From Staphylococcus saprophyticus subsp. saprophyticus ATCC 15305 = NCTC 7292 (GTDB lineage: Bacteria > Bacillota > Bacilli > Staphylococcales > Staphylococcaceae): a stretch of DNA of 64,000 bases. The notes beneath the pieces are model-generated. The model saw only the letters and a program-made list of their open reading frames with translations. It did not search any database and had not been told where the DNA came from. Positions within the stretch are counted from its first letter, which is position 1; every line of letters starts with the position of its first letter. The position numbers and the translations under genes are program-made. Location: assembly GCF_000010125.1 (NCBI RefSeq), contig NC_007350.1, forward strand, positions 1,612,001 through 1,676,000. Reading direction: 5' to 3'. Shown here piece after piece: positions 41,017-53,283 of the stretch.

Positions 41017-41687
41017 TCCTCTTTTCCTACAAGTTTAGTCCCAATTCTCACAAATGATGCACCTTCTTCAGCAGCTAAATGGAAATCATTACTCATTCCC
41101 ATTGACAACTCAGTACATGGTGCATAATTTAAATTGAGCGCTTTAATTTCATCTCTTTTTAATTTTAATAATTGAAATAAACGTTTAATATATGACTCAT
41201 CGTCAGTTAATGGCGCCATAGTCATAAGTCCTATAATTTCTATATTTTCATATTGCTTTAATTCTTTTATAAATGTTTCTACTTCAGATAATGAAACACC
41301 TTGTTTCGATGATTCACCTGAAACATTGACTTGAACAAAACACTTAATTTTATGTTCAGCACGTTTATTGATTTCTTTTGCCAATTTTAACCGATCCAAC
41401 GCGTGAAAATAATCTATTTCATTGATAACATCTTTCACTTTTCGTGTTTGCAATGAACCAATAAAGTGCATCACAACATCATCTGGTAAAGCTGCTTTCT
41501 TTTGTTGAAAGCCTTCTAAACGATTTTCACCGAAATGTCTAATGCCAACATTATATGCATCATTAGCTCGGTCTATTGTAACATACTTTGTCACTGCTAT
41601 CACGTCTGGCTTCGTTGTAATATTACCTTTTTTACAATGTGCTTCAATTTGTTCATTTATTTTTTCTAAATTATATTGTACATCCAA
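41013..41687 (-). CDS. ylmE: PLP homeostasis protein (YggS/YlmE family)
   Basis: Pyridoxal phosphate-binding TIM-barrel protein that buffers PLP and affects amino acid pools. The family features are VIAVTKYV with the PLP Lys (near 34), [12 protein letters not shown] (near 52), [10 protein letters not shown] (near 75) and C-terminal LSMGMSNDF with [10 protein letters not shown] choose the TTG at 41687 (224 residues), preceded by AGAGGTG at 7 nt. The ATG at 41705 overlaps the pgeF stop but has no clear ribosome binding site. Confidence 0.9.
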   Translation of the reverse strand: MDVQYNLEKINEQIEAHCKKGNITTKPDVIAVTKYVTIDRANDAYNVGIRHFGENRLEGFQQKKAALPDDVVMHFIGSLQTRKVKDVINEIDYFHALDRLKLAKEINKRAEHKIKCFVQVNVSGESSKQGVSLSEVETFIKELKQYENIEIIGLMTMAPLTDDESYIKRLFQLLKLKRDEIKALNLNYAPCTELSMGMSNDFHLAAEEGASFVRIGTKLVGKEE

Positions 41688-41704
41688 CTTTAAACACCTC
41701 TTCA

Positions 41705-42493
41705 TTATTGACCAATAAATGCTAACATTCTACCTGTGTTCCCCTTTTCAACTCGATAGGAAAAGAACAAAGATAAATCTTCAGATGTCGCATAATTTGT
41801 TATATATATATTATCTTTGGGAACACCCGCATTTTCAAGTAATAATGCATTGGCACGTTTTAAATCAATACCATGTCTGTCTGTGCCTCTAGTATCAATA
41901 TATTGGTTGATATCAATGGGAAGCGTTTCAAATTTTGATTTAATATCATCATTAATTTCATATGATGTCGAAGTAGCAGGTCCAATAACAACATTTAAAT
42001 CATTTAAGTCAAAATCAATATTTGAGATTAATGCATTCACGATTTGTCCAACCGTCCCTCTCCAACCAGCATGCGCCAGTCCAATAAAATGATTTTTTTC
42101 ACTGTAAAAATATATTGGGACACAATCTGCATAGCACATTGTAAGTAATAGATTGGGTTCATAAGTATATAGTGCGTCTACACCATGCAATGCATCATTT
42201 AACGCATCAATATTTGTTCCTTTATCGTTGCTAGTTACTTTAACAACTTTGTTTTCATGTGTTTGGATAGGGAAGACCCATTGTTCTCTTGGAAACCCAA
42301 TAACTGTTGCAAGCATTTCTTGATGTTTCGTAATATTTTGCTGAGAATCATCAATATATCTTGCCATATTAAACGCATTATGAGGATATGGACTTAAACC
42401 GTCTTCTCTTGTTGTTATACCCAGTTTTACATTTATTAATTGTTTATCCTCATATTCCAAGATATGACGCTTTTTAATAAATTTATCTTGCAT
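41705..42493 (-). CDS. pgeF: Multicopper-oxidase-like purine nucleoside phosphorylase family protein (YlmD/YfiH/LACC1)
   Basis: A 262-residue member of the YfiH/LACC1 family; members show purine nucleoside phosphorylase and deaminase activity, and PgeF hydrolyses mis-charged peptidoglycan precursors in E. coli. Metal-binding residues appear in [11 protein letters not shown] (near 139), [12 protein letters not shown] (near 160) and [12 protein letters not shown] (near 188). Start ATG at 42493, with GGAGG 9 nt upstream; the frame also has a GTG immediately before. It begins the ylmD-ylmE-sepF-yggT-ylmH-divIVA group. Confidence 0.88.
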   Translation of the reverse strand: MQDKFIKKRHILEYEDKQLINVKLGITTREDGLSPYPHNAFNMARYIDDSQQNITKHQEMLATVIGFPREQWVFPIQTHENKVVKVTSNDKGTNIDALNDALHGVDALYTYEPNLLLTMCYADCVPIYFYSEKNHFIGLAHAGWRGTVGQIVNALISNIDFDLNDLNVVIGPATSTSYEINDDIKSKFETLPIDINQYIDTRGTDRHGIDLKRANALLLENAGVPKDNIYITNYATSEDLSLFFSYRVEKGNTGRMLAFIGQ

Positions 42494-42496
42494 CAC

Positions 42497-42770
42497 AACG
42501 AACCTCCATTAATTTATATTATTCAATTTTAATATTACGAATCAACATGCCCTTCCAAAATAATGGCTAGTTTCAACTTTCTGCTTATCTGAAAAACATT
42601 TGTCATTCATATAACAGACACACTTTAATTATAATAAAATATCTCTATTTATACTAGCATTTGTAAATCTATGAGTAGATCCATTTGTAATTGGAAGCCG
42701 ACTCATTTTATTTTCTTTAAATTTGAAAAAGAAACAGTAAGAAAACGGATTACCTGAGCTAAAGCTCATG
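42497..42770. other. Intergenic region between ftsZ terminator zone and pgeF
   Basis: A+T-rich non-coding DNA that should contain the promoter for the pgeF-divIVA group. The only clear structure is a small TGAGCT/AGCTCA hairpin near 42755-42768. No gene is seen. Confidence 0.4.
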
Positions 42771-42774
42771 TATA

Positions 42775-42876
42775 AGAACTACTATTTTTCATAAATGAAT
42801 AAGTAGTTCTATAAAAGTAGTTCTAAAAAGTAGTTCTAAAAAGTAGTTCTAAAAAGTAGTTCCAAAAAGTAGTTCT
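42775..42876. repeat. Six tandem 13-14-bp repeats plus an inverted copy
   Basis: Units of AAGTAGTTCTAAA begin at 42801 (14 nt long), 42815, 42828, 42841, 42854 (one C for T) and 42867 (partial). The repeats are contiguous, with no spacers. An inverted copy of the core (AGAACTACT, 42775-42783) can pair with any unit's AGTAGTTCT, giving alternative hairpins. The array lies 30 nt from the ftsZ terminator in the ftsZ-pgeF gap. Confidence 0.9.
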
Positions 42877-42904
42877 ATGGATAAGCGATACTTTATCATA
42901 TCAG

Positions 42905-42941
42905 AAAAGAGCCTGAAGCATTGTTTATGCCTCAGACTCAA
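42905..42941 (-). terminator. Terminator after ftsZ
   Basis: A 13-bp stem (42909-42921 with 42927-42939, two G:U pairs in the transcript) with a 5-nt loop is followed on the minus strand by TTTTCTGA. It lies about 40 nt after the ftsZ stop and closes the dcw operon. Confidence 0.85.
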
Positions 42942-42979
42942 CTTTTATTTATAATCATATATTACAAAAAGATTTTAAA

Positions 42980-44152
42980 TTAACGTCTAGTTCTTCTTGA
43001 ACGTCTTTCTTCTCTATTTCTAATAAAGCTTGGAATATCATCTTCATTCGTAGTATGTGCTCTACCTTCACTAGCACTATCTGATGATTGAGACGCATTC
43101 GTTGTGTTTGAAGCGAATGTGTCTTCTTTAGTTGTATTGCTGCTTGTAGCACTGCTTCCAAATCCTGTGTTTGAAGCTTTGCGACCTTGTGATGAAGGTT
43201 TATCTTCAAAACCAGTTGCGATTACTGTTACAACAATTTCATCTTGTAGTTCAGGATTAATTACAGTACCAAATATCATATTAACATCTTCGTCAGCTGC
43301 ATCTTGTACGATGTCTGCTGCTTCTTGAGCTTCGAATAATGATAATGATTCTCCACCTGTAATATTCATAAGCACACCTTGTGCACCAACGATTGAAGTT
43401 TCTAATAATGGTGATGAAATTGCTTTTTTAGCAGCTTCAACAGCACGATTTTCGCCAGAAGAAACACCGATACCCATTAATGCTGAACCTTGGTTAGACA
43501 TAATTGTTTTAACGTCTGCAAAGTCAAGGTTAACTTCACCTGATACTGCGATTAAATCAGAAATACCTTGAACACCTTGGCGTAATACATTATCGGCTTC
43601 TTTAAATGCTTCCATCATAGGTGTTGATTTATCAACGATATCTAATAAACGGTCATTAGGAATAACAATTAATGTATCAACAGCAGCTTTCATAGCTTCT
43701 ACACCTGCTGCAGCTTGAGTTTGACGCTTACGACCTTCAAAACCAAATGGACGTGTTACAACACCAACTGTTAACGCACCCATTTCTTTAGCAATTTTAG
43801 CTACTACAGGTGCTGCACCAGTACCTGTACCGCCACCCATACCAGCAGTTACGAATACCATATCTGCACCTTGGATTGCATCTTCGATTTGTTCACGTGA
43901 TTCTTCAGCTGCTTTTTTACCAATTTCAGGGTTAGCGCCAGCACCTAAACCACGAGTTAATTTTTCACCAATTTGGATTTTTGACTCAGCTTTAGATAAG
44001 TTTAAAGCTTGTCCATCCGTATTAATAGAAATAAACTCAACATTATTCATACCATGGTCAATCATACGGTTTACAGCGTTATTACCGCCGCCCCCTACAC
44101 CGATGACTTTTAACGTCGCTAAATGATTAAATCCTTGTTCAAATTCTAACAT
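42980..44152 (-). CDS. ftsZ: Cell division tubulin-like GTPase FtsZ
   Basis: Polymerises into the Z ring at mid-cell. The 390-residue protein (same as S. aureus) has the GTPase domain (about 12-200) with [13 protein letters not shown] and tubulin signature [10 protein letters not shown] (near 107), a C-terminal domain to about 315, a Ser/Thr/Asn-rich linker and the conserved C-terminal peptide [14 protein letters not shown] that binds FtsA, SepF and EzrA. It ends with a basic run. It lies 29 nt after ftsA, with AGGAGG upstream of the ATG. Confidence 0.98.
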   Translation of the reverse strand: MLEFEQGFNHLATLKVIGVGGGGNNAVNRMIDHGMNNVEFISINTDGQALNLSKAESKIQIGEKLTRGLGAGANPEIGKKAAEESREQIEDAIQGADMVFVTAGMGGGTGTGAAPVVAKIAKEMGALTVGVVTRPFGFEGRKRQTQAAAGVEAMKAAVDTLIVIPNDRLLDIVDKSTPMMEAFKEADNVLRQGVQGISDLIAVSGEVNLDFADVKTIMSNQGSALMGIGVSSGENRAVEAAKKAISSPLLETSIVGAQGVLMNITGGESLSLFEAQEAADIVQDAADEDVNMIFGTVINPELQDEIVVTVIATGFEDKPSSQGRKASNTGFGSSATSSNTTKEDTFASNTTNASQSSDSASEGRAHTTNEDDIPSFIRNREERRSRRTRR

Positions 44153-44181
44153 TTATATTTCCTCCTAGTTTTAATGGCCAA

Positions 44182-45636
<1,455 letters not shown>

Positions 45637-45717
45637 TTATTCAAGTTCACACTATTAACAGTTTACAATACGTTTTAACGCTTGTGAACTATAAACACAT
45701 GTATTTGTCTAAATTTT

Positions 45718-46605
45718 TTAATTATTTTCGTTTGACTTATCTGCAATTCTATTTAATGCACTTTGCAACTCATCTTTTGCTTCATTTTCTTCGCTTGTTT
45801 TTTTCTGTACATTTTGCTCACTCGTAGATTTTGTACTACCTCCATCACTATATGGAATAAATGATGCACCTACTGATAAATCAATATACCCTGATTTTTT
45901 CAAGTTACCAGATTCATCACGTTCTAAGGATTGTGACATTTGTGGATAATACTTCATTTTATTAGCAATTGTATTTAAATTACCTACTATTTGTATTTCA
46001 TCTGTTGTAAATAATTTGATTTGGCTTTGCGCATTTTCTTGAGGATCGTATTTAATTTCTGCAATCATGCTTCTCACATTTGCTGGCATACTTGATAATT
46101 CATGAATAATTTTTTCTTTTTTATCTTTTTCAAACCCTTCAAGAATTGGGCCATCATCCGTCGCATTTCCATCATAATTCTTTAATTCTGATCCATCTTC
46201 TAAAATTGGCACATAATTATCTTTCTTTTGAACCATCGCAACGATTTGCTTTTCAGTCACTTTAACGGATAGTTTATTTGGAAAAACTTTTTTAACTTCT
46301 GCACTTTTGATAAGCTCGTCGTCTTCTAAATTGTTTTTAGCTTTTGTTGTACTATACGTATACATTCGTGAACTGCTTTTTACATTAATAGCTTTATCTA
46401 TCGTACTTTTAGAAACATTATCGTTTCCAGCTATCTTCACACTATTAACTTTACTTAAGGGTGTAAACATATAAATCAAGATTAAAATGATGATGAATAA
46501 CAAAACACCAAATATTGAATATTGAATTTGTTTCTGTCTTTTTCGTCGTTTTGCTCTTTTTTCTTTCAAATAATCCGAATCAAATTCTTTTACTTTATCA
46601 GCCAT
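45718..46605 (-). CDS. divIB: Cell division protein DivIB (FtsQ homologue), short form
   Basis: Bitopic divisome protein that stabilises the FtsL-DivIC complex. The 295-residue protein has a short basic cytoplasmic N-terminus (about 1-28, KEKRAKRRKRQK), one membrane helix (about 29-50), a POTRA domain (about 52-120), a beta domain and a disordered charged tail. S. aureus DivIB is 439 residues because of a cytoplasmic N-terminal extension of roughly 150 residues; that extension is missing here, and the start is supported by the adjacent murD end 15 nt upstream. It lies between murD and ftsA as usual. Confidence 0.93.
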   Translation of the reverse strand: MADKVKEFDSDYLKEKRAKRRKRQKQIQYSIFGVLLFIIILILIYMFTPLSKVNSVKIAGNDNVSKSTIDKAINVKSSSRMYTYSTTKAKNNLEDDELIKSAEVKKVFPNKLSVKVTEKQIVAMVQKKDNYVPILEDGSELKNYDGNATDDGPILEGFEKDKKEKIIHELSSMPANVRSMIAEIKYDPQENAQSQIKLFTTDEIQIVGNLNTIANKMKYYPQMSQSLERDESGNLKKSGYIDLSVGASFIPYSDGGSTKSTSEQNVQKKTSEENEAKDELQSALNRIADKSNENN

Positions 46606-46620
46606 TCATTTTCACACCCT

Positions 46621-47970
46621 TTAAAAAGAAGGTAAATTTGCTTGGAAACTTTTAATGAACTTATTTCCTCGCTCTTCAAAAGTATTGTATTGATCCCAAC
46701 TTGCGCAAGCCGGAGAAAGTAACACAACATCGTTTGGCTCTATAACTGACTGAATTTTATCAACAGCATCTTGCACGTCGTTTGCTGTAATTACATACTT
46801 TCCTTGACTTTCACCTAATTTGATAAATTTTTCTTTCGTTTCACCGAAAGCGACCATCATTCTGACATTTTTCATATGAGGAATTAATTCATCAAAATCA
46901 TTTCCTCTATCTAAGCCGCCACATAACCAAATTATTGGTTGTTTAAACGAATCCAATGCAAATTGTGTCGCAAGTGTATTCGTCGCTTTAGAGTCATTAT
47001 AATATTTATTTGTTTTATTCGTGCCAATATATTGTAATCTATGCTCAATGCCAGAAAAAGAAGTCAAACTATCAATAATGGCTTTAACGGATATACCTGA
47101 AAGTAGCGCAGCCAATACAGCAGCAAGAATATTTTCTAAATTATGCTCTCCTGGTAATACTAAATCGTCTTTATGGATAATTCTAAAACCTTTGAAAACG
47201 ATGTAGTCATCTTTAACATATATCCCATCAACTTCTTGTTGTGTTGAAAAATAATACGTTTTTGCTCTTAGTGTCTCTGATTCAATTAAATGACGTTGAT
47301 GATAATTACATATTAAATAATCATTTTCAGTTTGGTTTTTATAAATTTGCTTTTTGGCATTTTGGTAATTGTCTAAAGTTTCATGATAGTCTAAATGTGC
47401 AGAATAGATATTTGTAATAATAGCAATGTGAGGTTTATATTGATCAATTCCTAATAACTGGAATGAAGATAATTCAGTCACTAAGTAATCGTCAGCAGTC
47501 ACTTCTTGTGCTACTTTAGAAGCCACATAGCCAATGTTACCAGACAATTTCCCAGTCACTCTACTTTTTTGGAACATATCTCCAATTAATGAAGTCACAG
47601 TTGTTTTACCATTTGTACCCGTTACACCTATAATTGGTGCTTCCGATATTAAGTAACTCAATTCAACTTCAGTTAAAATAGTTAAACCTTTTTCAACAGC
47701 CGCTTCTATCAAAGGTACTGTATAAGGAATCCCCGGATTTTTCACAATAATGGGATGACTATCCAGTAAAGACAATGGATGTTCTCCACCAATGACTTTA
47801 ATACCCTCATTTTCTAAATCAATTGCATGTGCATCCTGACTTAAATCTTTACCATCATTCACAATCACATTTGCGCCAAGTTTATTTAATAATTTCGCTG
47901 CCTCATAGCCACTTTTTGCTAGTCCAATGACTAAAACATTTTTATTTTCTAATCCTCTATATTTAAGCAT
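46621..47970 (-). CDS. murD: UDP-N-acetylmuramoylalanine-D-glutamate ligase
   Basis: ATP-dependent cytoplasmic Mur ligase that adds D-glutamate to UDP-MurNAc-L-Ala. The 449-residue protein has a Rossmann N-terminus, the P-loop [10 protein letters not shown] (near 114), a central domain with SSFQLLG and [10 protein letters not shown] and the C-terminal domain with NDSKATN and [13 protein letters not shown]. It starts 1 nt after the mraY stop. Confidence 0.96.
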   Translation of the reverse strand: MLKYRGLENKNVLVIGLAKSGYEAAKLLNKLGANVIVNDGKDLSQDAHAIDLENEGIKVIGGEHPLSLLDSHPIIVKNPGIPYTVPLIEAAVEKGLTILTEVELSYLISEAPIIGVTGTNGKTTVTSLIGDMFQKSRVTGKLSGNIGYVASKVAQEVTADDYLVTELSSFQLLGIDQYKPHIAIITNIYSAHLDYHETLDNYQNAKKQIYKNQTENDYLICNYHQRHLIESETLRAKTYYFSTQQEVDGIYVKDDYIVFKGFRIIHKDDLVLPGEHNLENILAAVLAALLSGISVKAIIDSLTSFSGIEHRLQYIGTNKTNKYYNDSKATNTLATQFALDSFKQPIIWLCGGLDRGNDFDELIPHMKNVRMMVAFGETKEKFIKLGESQGKYVITANDVQDAVDKIQSVIEPNDVVLLSPACASWDQYNTFEERGNKFIKSFQANLPSF

Positions 47971-47971
47971 G

Positions 47972-48937
47972 TTAACTCACTCCAATCCATAAACCAATTA
48001 GTCCTGTAATTAGACCGACTGTCCAAAATACCGTTACTACTTTAGTTTCATTCCAACCGACAAGTTCGAAATGGTGATGTAAAGGTGACATTTTGAAAAT
48101 ACGTTTACCTGTTAATTTAAATGATGTTACTTGTATCATCACTGATAATGTTTCAGCTACGAATACAAATCCAATAAATAGCAATGAAAGTTCTTGGTTT
48201 AACATAATAGAAATCGTAGCAAAGATACCACCTAAGGCTAAACTACCTGTGTCACCCATAAATACTTTTGCAGGGTTTAAGTTAAATGGTAAGAATCCTA
48301 ATAATGCAAAAATCATGATAATACAGAATAAACCAATAGATGTTGCACCTTGGAAATAAGCCATAATTGCATACATAACGAAACCAATAATTGATAGTCC
48401 AGTTGCTAAACCATCTAAGCCATCTGTTAAATTAACTGCATTTGAAAAGCCAACTTGCCAAAAAACTATGAAAATTACATACGCAATTGACAAAGGAATT
48501 TCAAAATTGATAAATGGTATATGAATTCCTGTTGAAAAGTCCGTTAAATTAAACACTTGGCTCAATATAAAGAATATAACTGCTATCGCGATTTGAGCTA
48601 AAAACTTTTGTTTACTAGTTAAGCCTTGGTTATTTTTCTTTACAACAATAATGTAATCATCTATAAAGCCAATCAAACCAAATCCAATTGTTACAAATAA
48701 CAATAAAATAATAGGATTAGAATTATCTATAAAAATAATCGCTAAAATTGAAGTTATGATGATACTAATTAGGAAAGTGAGTCCACCCATTGTTGGTGTA
48801 CCTGTTTTTTTCATGTGACTCTGAGGACCTTCTTCTCGGATGCTTTGCCCAAATTTCATCCTTTTCAATGTCGGTATTAATACTGGGACTAATATAAATG
48901 TGATTAAAAGTGCGATGATTGCGAGTAGATAAACCAT
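47972..48937 (-). CDS. mraY: Phospho-N-acetylmuramoyl-pentapeptide-transferase
   Basis: Integral membrane enzyme that makes lipid I from UDP-MurNAc-pentapeptide and undecaprenyl phosphate. The 321-residue protein has about ten membrane helices. Mg-binding and catalytic motifs are [14 protein letters not shown] (near 91), [12 protein letters not shown] (near 168), [11 protein letters not shown] (near 227) and the histidine triplet PLHHHFE (near 286). A 193-nt gap with an imperfect GAGGT..GCGAA hairpin separates it from pbp1. Confidence 0.96.
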   Translation of the reverse strand: MVYLLAIIALLITFILVPVLIPTLKRMKFGQSIREEGPQSHMKKTGTPTMGGLTFLISIIITSILAIIFIDNSNPIILLLFVTIGFGLIGFIDDYIIVVKKNNQGLTSKQKFLAQIAIAVIFFILSQVFNLTDFSTGIHIPFINFEIPLSIAYVIFIVFWQVGFSNAVNLTDGLDGLATGLSIIGFVMYAIMAYFQGATSIGLFCIIMIFALLGFLPFNLNPAKVFMGDTGSLALGGIFATISIMLNQELSLLFIGFVFVAETLSVMIQVTSFKLTGKRIFKMSPLHHHFELVGWNETKVVTVFWTVGLITGLIGLWIGVS

Positions 48938-49130
48938 ATTATGCTCCTTTATATACTTAATTAATTGGATTATGTCGTTATGCTGAGTGTTTAAAACTAT
49001 GTATAGAGGTCATAGGCGAACATTCCACAGTGTTGACTCCACTTTAAAATATTCGCACTATTGTTTAAAACCTCAATTTAGTACAGCAGTATGCATGATA
49101 ATATCAATGTAATACCGTATTCGTTATGTG

Positions 49131-51365
49131 CTATGAATCTTTACTATCTTTCGAATCTTTTTCACTATCTTGCTCCTCTGAGGACTGACCATCAATAGCT
49201 TCTGAAGATAAAGTTACTTCAATCTTATCATTTTTGCTTACTTTCTGACCTTTGGTTGTTGATTGTTGTGAAACAAATCCACTACCTTTAGTCGTTATCT
49301 TCACATTCGCAAGATTTTCAAATGCTACCACTTCTTCTTTTGTCCAACCTGACATATCTGGCATTGTTATATCGCCATCAGTGAGTAACAAGACTTTACT
49401 GTTTGGTAATACTTTTTTATTTGCAGTTACCGATTGTTTTGTAATTTTCTCACCGTCACCAATAACGATTGGTTCTAACGATTTGCTATTCACTTTATCT
49501 TGCGCTTTTTGAGTTTCTTGACCTTCAACTTCAGGTACTTCACTATATTTAACATCTGACTTGTCTTTAGATTCTTTATCTCCAACATTTAGATATTTCA
49601 ATGTGTTTTCCATAATTGGTTTGAACGCCTTACTGACACCCATTTCATATGCCTCTTGATCATTTTTCTGAGCTAAACTCATACCAGCATAAACAATCAC
49701 TTCTGGATCATCTTTAGGTGCATCACCAATAAAGCTAACAAAATAAGGATTTTCTCCATTAACATAACCACCGTTATCTGAGTCAGCTACTTGTGCGGTA
49801 CCTGTTTTACCAGCTACATCATAACCATCAATTTGATAATTTTTCGCGTGACTGTCTTCACTATTAACTACTTTATCTAATTCAGTACGAACTTTTTTAG
49901 CAGTATCTTTAGTTATCGGTTTGCCTGCATATTCTTTCTTACCTTTGAAGAAAGTATCTTTGCTTACTGGATTTGAAATACTGTTAACATACCATGGTTT
50001 CAACATATTACCATCATTAAAGAATGCTGATTGTGCTCTTAGCATTTGCACTGGGGTAACTGTTGTAGATTGACCAAAGGCAGATGTTTTCTGTTGAGCT
50101 TCATTATCCCAAGCGATGCCGCCTGTAGCTTCACCGTCAAACATACCATTTGTCGACTTACCGAAACCAAATTTCTCGTACCAATCCTTCATTTTATCTG
50201 CACCTACTAAATCTTGCAAATGCATCATTAATGTATTTGAAGAATAAGTGAAACCAAGTGACATTGGGATTTTACCCCAACCCACTTTATTCCAGTCAGA
50301 AATTTTTGAACCCATTACTTCTCTTGGTTCAGCTGTATATTTTTTATCTGGATCAAATTTACCCTCTTGAATAGCTGCTGCTAAACCATATGATTTAAAA
50401 GTAGAACCCGGTTCATACGTATTTTGATACAAGTCGTTTGCCCATTTTTTACCAAAATCTTTACCAGTTTCAGGATTAAAAGTTGGTCTTTGGCTATACG
50501 CCAATATCTCTCCTGTATGTGCGTCCATCACTACTGCAAATAAATCTTTTGGTTTGTAATGTTCTACCATGCCATCCAATGCTTCTTCAACGAATACTTG
50601 AATATTCGAATCGAGTGTAAGATGAACATCATCACCGCGTTTAGGTGTTTGCTCTTTCTTAGTATTTGGCGCTATATATCCCCAGATATCATGAATATAA
50701 GATAACGCACCTTTTTGACCAGATAAATAACTATCAAAAACTTTCTCTACGCCCATAGCACCTTTCAATTCTCCATTGTCTGGATTCTTTTGTGCCATAC
50801 CGATTAAATGAGACGCAAAGTTTCCATTAGGATAAAATCTTTCGGTTTCAGGATATAGTGTGATACCTGGAAGTTTCATTTTTTCTATTTTTTCTTTTTC
50901 TTGATAAGTCAAATCTGTACCTTTTTGACCAAATTCAACTTGGAAAGCTTTTTTATTATTTAATTTATCTTCAATTTCTTTAGCCGACATATCAACAACG
51001 GTAGCCAATTTTTTCGCAGTTTTCTTTTTGTCAGTTACATGTTTAGGTTTATCGCTACCTTCACTTGCTTTTTTATCAACAATTGCAACTACTTTATACC
51101 GTTCAACATCTTCTGCTAATACCTTGCCGTTTCGATCGTAAATTTTCCCTCGTTCTGGTTGTTCTTGGGTGTTTACTAAGTATTTCTCATTTGCCTTCAT
51201 TATTAAGTCTTCTCCAGAAGAATGTCCGGTCAACATAATATATGAATATCTTAAAACCAACGTAAAAAAGAGCAGTCCGAATCCAAGGATGAGTAGGACT
51301 GCCCCTATTTTACTTTGTTTTATTTGAAATTTGGGTTTTTTAAATCTAATTTTTCGCTTCGACAT
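49131..51365 (-). CDS. pbp1: Penicillin-binding protein 1, septal transpeptidase with PASTA domains
   Basis: Class B (monofunctional) transpeptidase essential for division in staphylococci. The 744-residue protein has a basic N-terminus, one membrane anchor (about 21-45), a dimerisation domain (about 60-230), a transpeptidase domain (about 260-575) with active-site STFK (near 314), SSN (near 370) and KTGT (near 515), and two PASTA repeats (about 590-720). The Ser/Asp/Lys-rich tail (last 20 residues) is low-complexity. Its start overlaps ftsL by 20 nt, so translation is coupled. Confidence 0.97.
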   Translation of the reverse strand: MSKRKIRFKKPKFQIKQSKIGAVLLILGFGLLFFTLVLRYSYIMLTGHSSGEDLIMKANEKYLVNTQEQPERGKIYDRNGKVLAEDVERYKVVAIVDKKASEGSDKPKHVTDKKKTAKKLATVVDMSAKEIEDKLNNKKAFQVEFGQKGTDLTYQEKEKIEKMKLPGITLYPETERFYPNGNFASHLIGMAQKNPDNGELKGAMGVEKVFDSYLSGQKGALSYIHDIWGYIAPNTKKEQTPKRGDDVHLTLDSNIQVFVEEALDGMVEHYKPKDLFAVVMDAHTGEILAYSQRPTFNPETGKDFGKKWANDLYQNTYEPGSTFKSYGLAAAIQEGKFDPDKKYTAEPREVMGSKISDWNKVGWGKIPMSLGFTYSSNTLMMHLQDLVGADKMKDWYEKFGFGKSTNGMFDGEATGGIAWDNEAQQKTSAFGQSTTVTPVQMLRAQSAFFNDGNMLKPWYVNSISNPVSKDTFFKGKKEYAGKPITKDTAKKVRTELDKVVNSEDSHAKNYQIDGYDVAGKTGTAQVADSDNGGYVNGENPYFVSFIGDAPKDDPEVIVYAGMSLAQKNDQEAYEMGVSKAFKPIMENTLKYLNVGDKESKDKSDVKYSEVPEVEGQETQKAQDKVNSKSLEPIVIGDGEKITKQSVTANKKVLPNSKVLLLTDGDITMPDMSGWTKEEVVAFENLANVKITTKGSGFVSQQSTTKGQKVSKNDKIEVTLSSEAIDGQSSEEQDSEKDSKDSKDS

Positions 51366-51738
51366 TATTACGCACTACCTTTACATTGTCGTTCTTAAGG
51401 CTCATTCCTTCGTTTTTAGCCTTATCGTAAATGCGTTCATATGAAGAGTTCTTTTTAATTTCAGATTCTATTGCGCTGTTTTCACTTGATTGTTTTTCGA
51501 TTTTTGTATCTAAATCTGCAATTTTTCCTCGAGTATCATACGCATCCATTTTTAAAGATAGCATATATATACTTATTAAAGCAATTACTGTTATTAGTCC
51601 TATGTATAACATCTTCTCAAACTTTGTAAGTTGAACTACTACCTTGCGTTTTACGGTTTTGGTCTGGGTCGACGGTGGCGACTCAGGTATTTGTGTCTCT
51701 ATGTCGTTATAAGGTTGATATATCTTTTCTACTGCCAC
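51346..51738 (-). CDS. ftsL: Cell division protein FtsL
   Basis: A 130-residue bitopic protein: cytoplasmic N-terminus (about 1-43, Pro/Thr-rich then basic), one membrane helix (about 44-64) and an extracytoplasmic coiled coil (about 68-125). It forms a complex with DivIB and DivIC that activates septal synthesis. It follows rsmH by 14 nt. Sequence is weakly conserved between genera, so the position in the cluster is the main evidence. Confidence 0.9.
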   Translation of the reverse strand: MAVEKIYQPYNDIETQIPESPPSTQTKTVKRKVVVQLTKFEKMLYIGLITVIALISIYMLSLKMDAYDTRGKIADLDTKIEKQSSENSAIESEIKKNSSYERIYDKAKNEGMSLKNDNVKVVRNNVEAKN

Positions 51739-51752
51739 TCAACATTCACTCC

Positions 51753-52688
51753 TTATTTTAATATTTCTGCAACACGTAACTTCGCACTACGCGCTCGATT
51801 ATTTTCTTCAAGATCTTCGTCAGTTGCGATAATAGGTTTACGGTTAACGCGTTTCAATTTAGGTGTGTATGCTTCAGGTATTACTGGTAATCCCCTTGGT
51901 ACATCTGGCCCCTTTTCGTACTCTTGAAACATTTGTTTACATAACCGATCTTCCAATGAATGGAATGTGATGACTGAAATTCTACCATCCATTTTTACTG
52001 CATCAATTGCTTGTTCTAATGAATCTTCAAATGCCGATAATTCGTCATTTACAGCAATTCTAATTGCTTGGAATATTCTTTTAGCTGGATGTCCACCTTT
52101 TCGTCTTGCTTTAGCTGGAATACCTTCTTTAATAACATCTACAAGTTCTAATGTCGTTTCGATTGGCTTTTGCTCTCTATTTTGTTCTATGCGTCGGGCA
52201 ATTTGTTTAGAGAATTTTTCCTCACCATAACGATGAAATATTCTGACTAATTTTTCGAATTCCCATTCATTTACTACTTCGAAAGCAGATAATGATTGTG
52301 TTTGATCCATACGCATGTCCAGTTTTGCATCATGATGGTAACTAAAACCTCGCTCAGGAACGTCCAGTTGCGGACTAGAAACACCAAGGTCGTAATAAAT
52401 ACCATCTACTTTTTCAATATTCAGATCATTTAAAATTTCAGTTATTTTTCTAAAGTTGTTATGGACGAAGGTCACTTTATGTAAGTGTTCTTTCAATACT
52501 TCTTTTGCGTTTTCTATAGCTGTTGTATCTTGATCTATCGCAATAAGTCTACCTTCGTCTCCGAGTTGATTTAATAAATAGAGTGCGTGGCCTGCTCCAC
52601 CTAATGTACAGTCGACATACACGCCATCTTCCTTAATATTTAAATAATCAATGGTCTCTTTAAGCATTACACTGACATGATGAAACAA
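51753..52688 (-). CDS. rsmH: 16S rRNA cytosine-1402 N4-methyltransferase RsmH (MraW)
   Basis: SAM-dependent methylation of C1402 in 16S rRNA. The 311-residue protein starts with [15 protein letters not shown] and has the SAM loop [14 protein letters not shown] (near 29), [12 protein letters not shown] (near 99) and the C-terminal RLCKQMF region and [11 protein letters not shown] motif. It lies 14 nt after mraZ and 14 nt before ftsL. Confidence 0.96.
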
Positions 52689-52702
52689 TTTAGCACCTCC
52701 AT

Positions 52703-53134
52703 TTAAAAATCAAAATCAATTAAGTCTTCAGCAATATCTTCAAAACTTTCTTCAGATTCATCATAGAAACTGCTCCAAGTTTCTCTGTCCCAAATCTCAA
52801 TGCGATTTGAAACCCCTATTACTGTACATTCCTTACTTAAGTTCGCGTATTGGCGTAAATTTTGTGGAATATTAATACGCCCTTGTTTATCTAACTCAAC
52901 TTCAACAGCACCAGAGAAGAACATACGCATAAATTTACGTGCGTCTTTTTTAGTCATTGGTAATGTCTTCATCTTCTCTTCGATGACTTGCCATTCTTCT
53001 AAAGTGTAGCCAAACAAACATTTATCAAGGCCGCGAGTGATTATAAAACGCTCATTTAAGTCATAGCGAAACTTGGATGGAACGATCATACGTCCTTTTG
53101 TATCCAATTGGTGCTCGTATTCTCCCATGAACAT
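52703..53134 (-). CDS. mraZ: Transcriptional regulator MraZ
   Basis: First gene of the dcw cluster. The 143-residue protein is made of two SpoVT-AbrB-type halves with the repeated motifs [13 protein letters not shown] (near 12) and [13 protein letters not shown] (near 84). In other bacteria MraZ forms a ring and represses its own operon by binding direct repeats upstream. I do not see an obvious triplet of such repeats in the 53135-53240 region. AAGGTAAGGTGA precedes the ATG. Confidence 0.95.
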   Translation of the reverse strand: MFMGEYEHQLDTKGRMIVPSKFRYDLNERFIITRGLDKCLFGYTLEEWQVIEEKMKTLPMTKKDARKFMRMFFSGAVEVELDKQGRINIPQNLRQYANLSKECTVIGVSNRIEIWDRETWSSFYDESEESFEDIAEDLIDFDF

Positions 53135-53230
53135 TTATAATCACCTTACCTTCTCATATATATAATTTACCACATCTCACCACTATCCTCCACTAATTAT
53201 ACAAATTTAACTAGTTTTTCTTAAAAAGCG

Positions 53231-53269
53231 TAAAAAAATACCCGATTCATCAAATTGATGAATCGGGTG
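53231..53269 (-). terminator. Terminator between bshC and mraZ
   Basis: A 13-bp G+C-containing inverted repeat (53241-53253 with 53255-53267; in practice about 11 bp with a small loop) is followed on the minus strand by TATTTTTTTACG. It ends bshC transcription before the dcw promoter. Confidence 0.88.
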
Positions 53270-53283
53270 AATCCCTTTCATAT

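Noticed and set aside
42801..42876. Tandem repeats considered as a CRISPR array
   Set aside because: The units are only 13-14 nt and directly adjacent, with no unique spacers and no cas genes nearby.
42955..43209. Minus-strand 84-codon frame overlapping the 3' end of ftsZ
   Set aside because: Shifted-frame shadow of the ftsZ C-terminal linker; the extension past the ftsZ stop is only 25 nt.
49000..49090. Imperfect hairpin in the mraY-pbp1 gap as a terminator
   Set aside because: The arms (GAGGT/ACCTC and GCGAA/TTCGC) pair only in short blocks and no T-run follows; transcription of the cluster is expected to continue.
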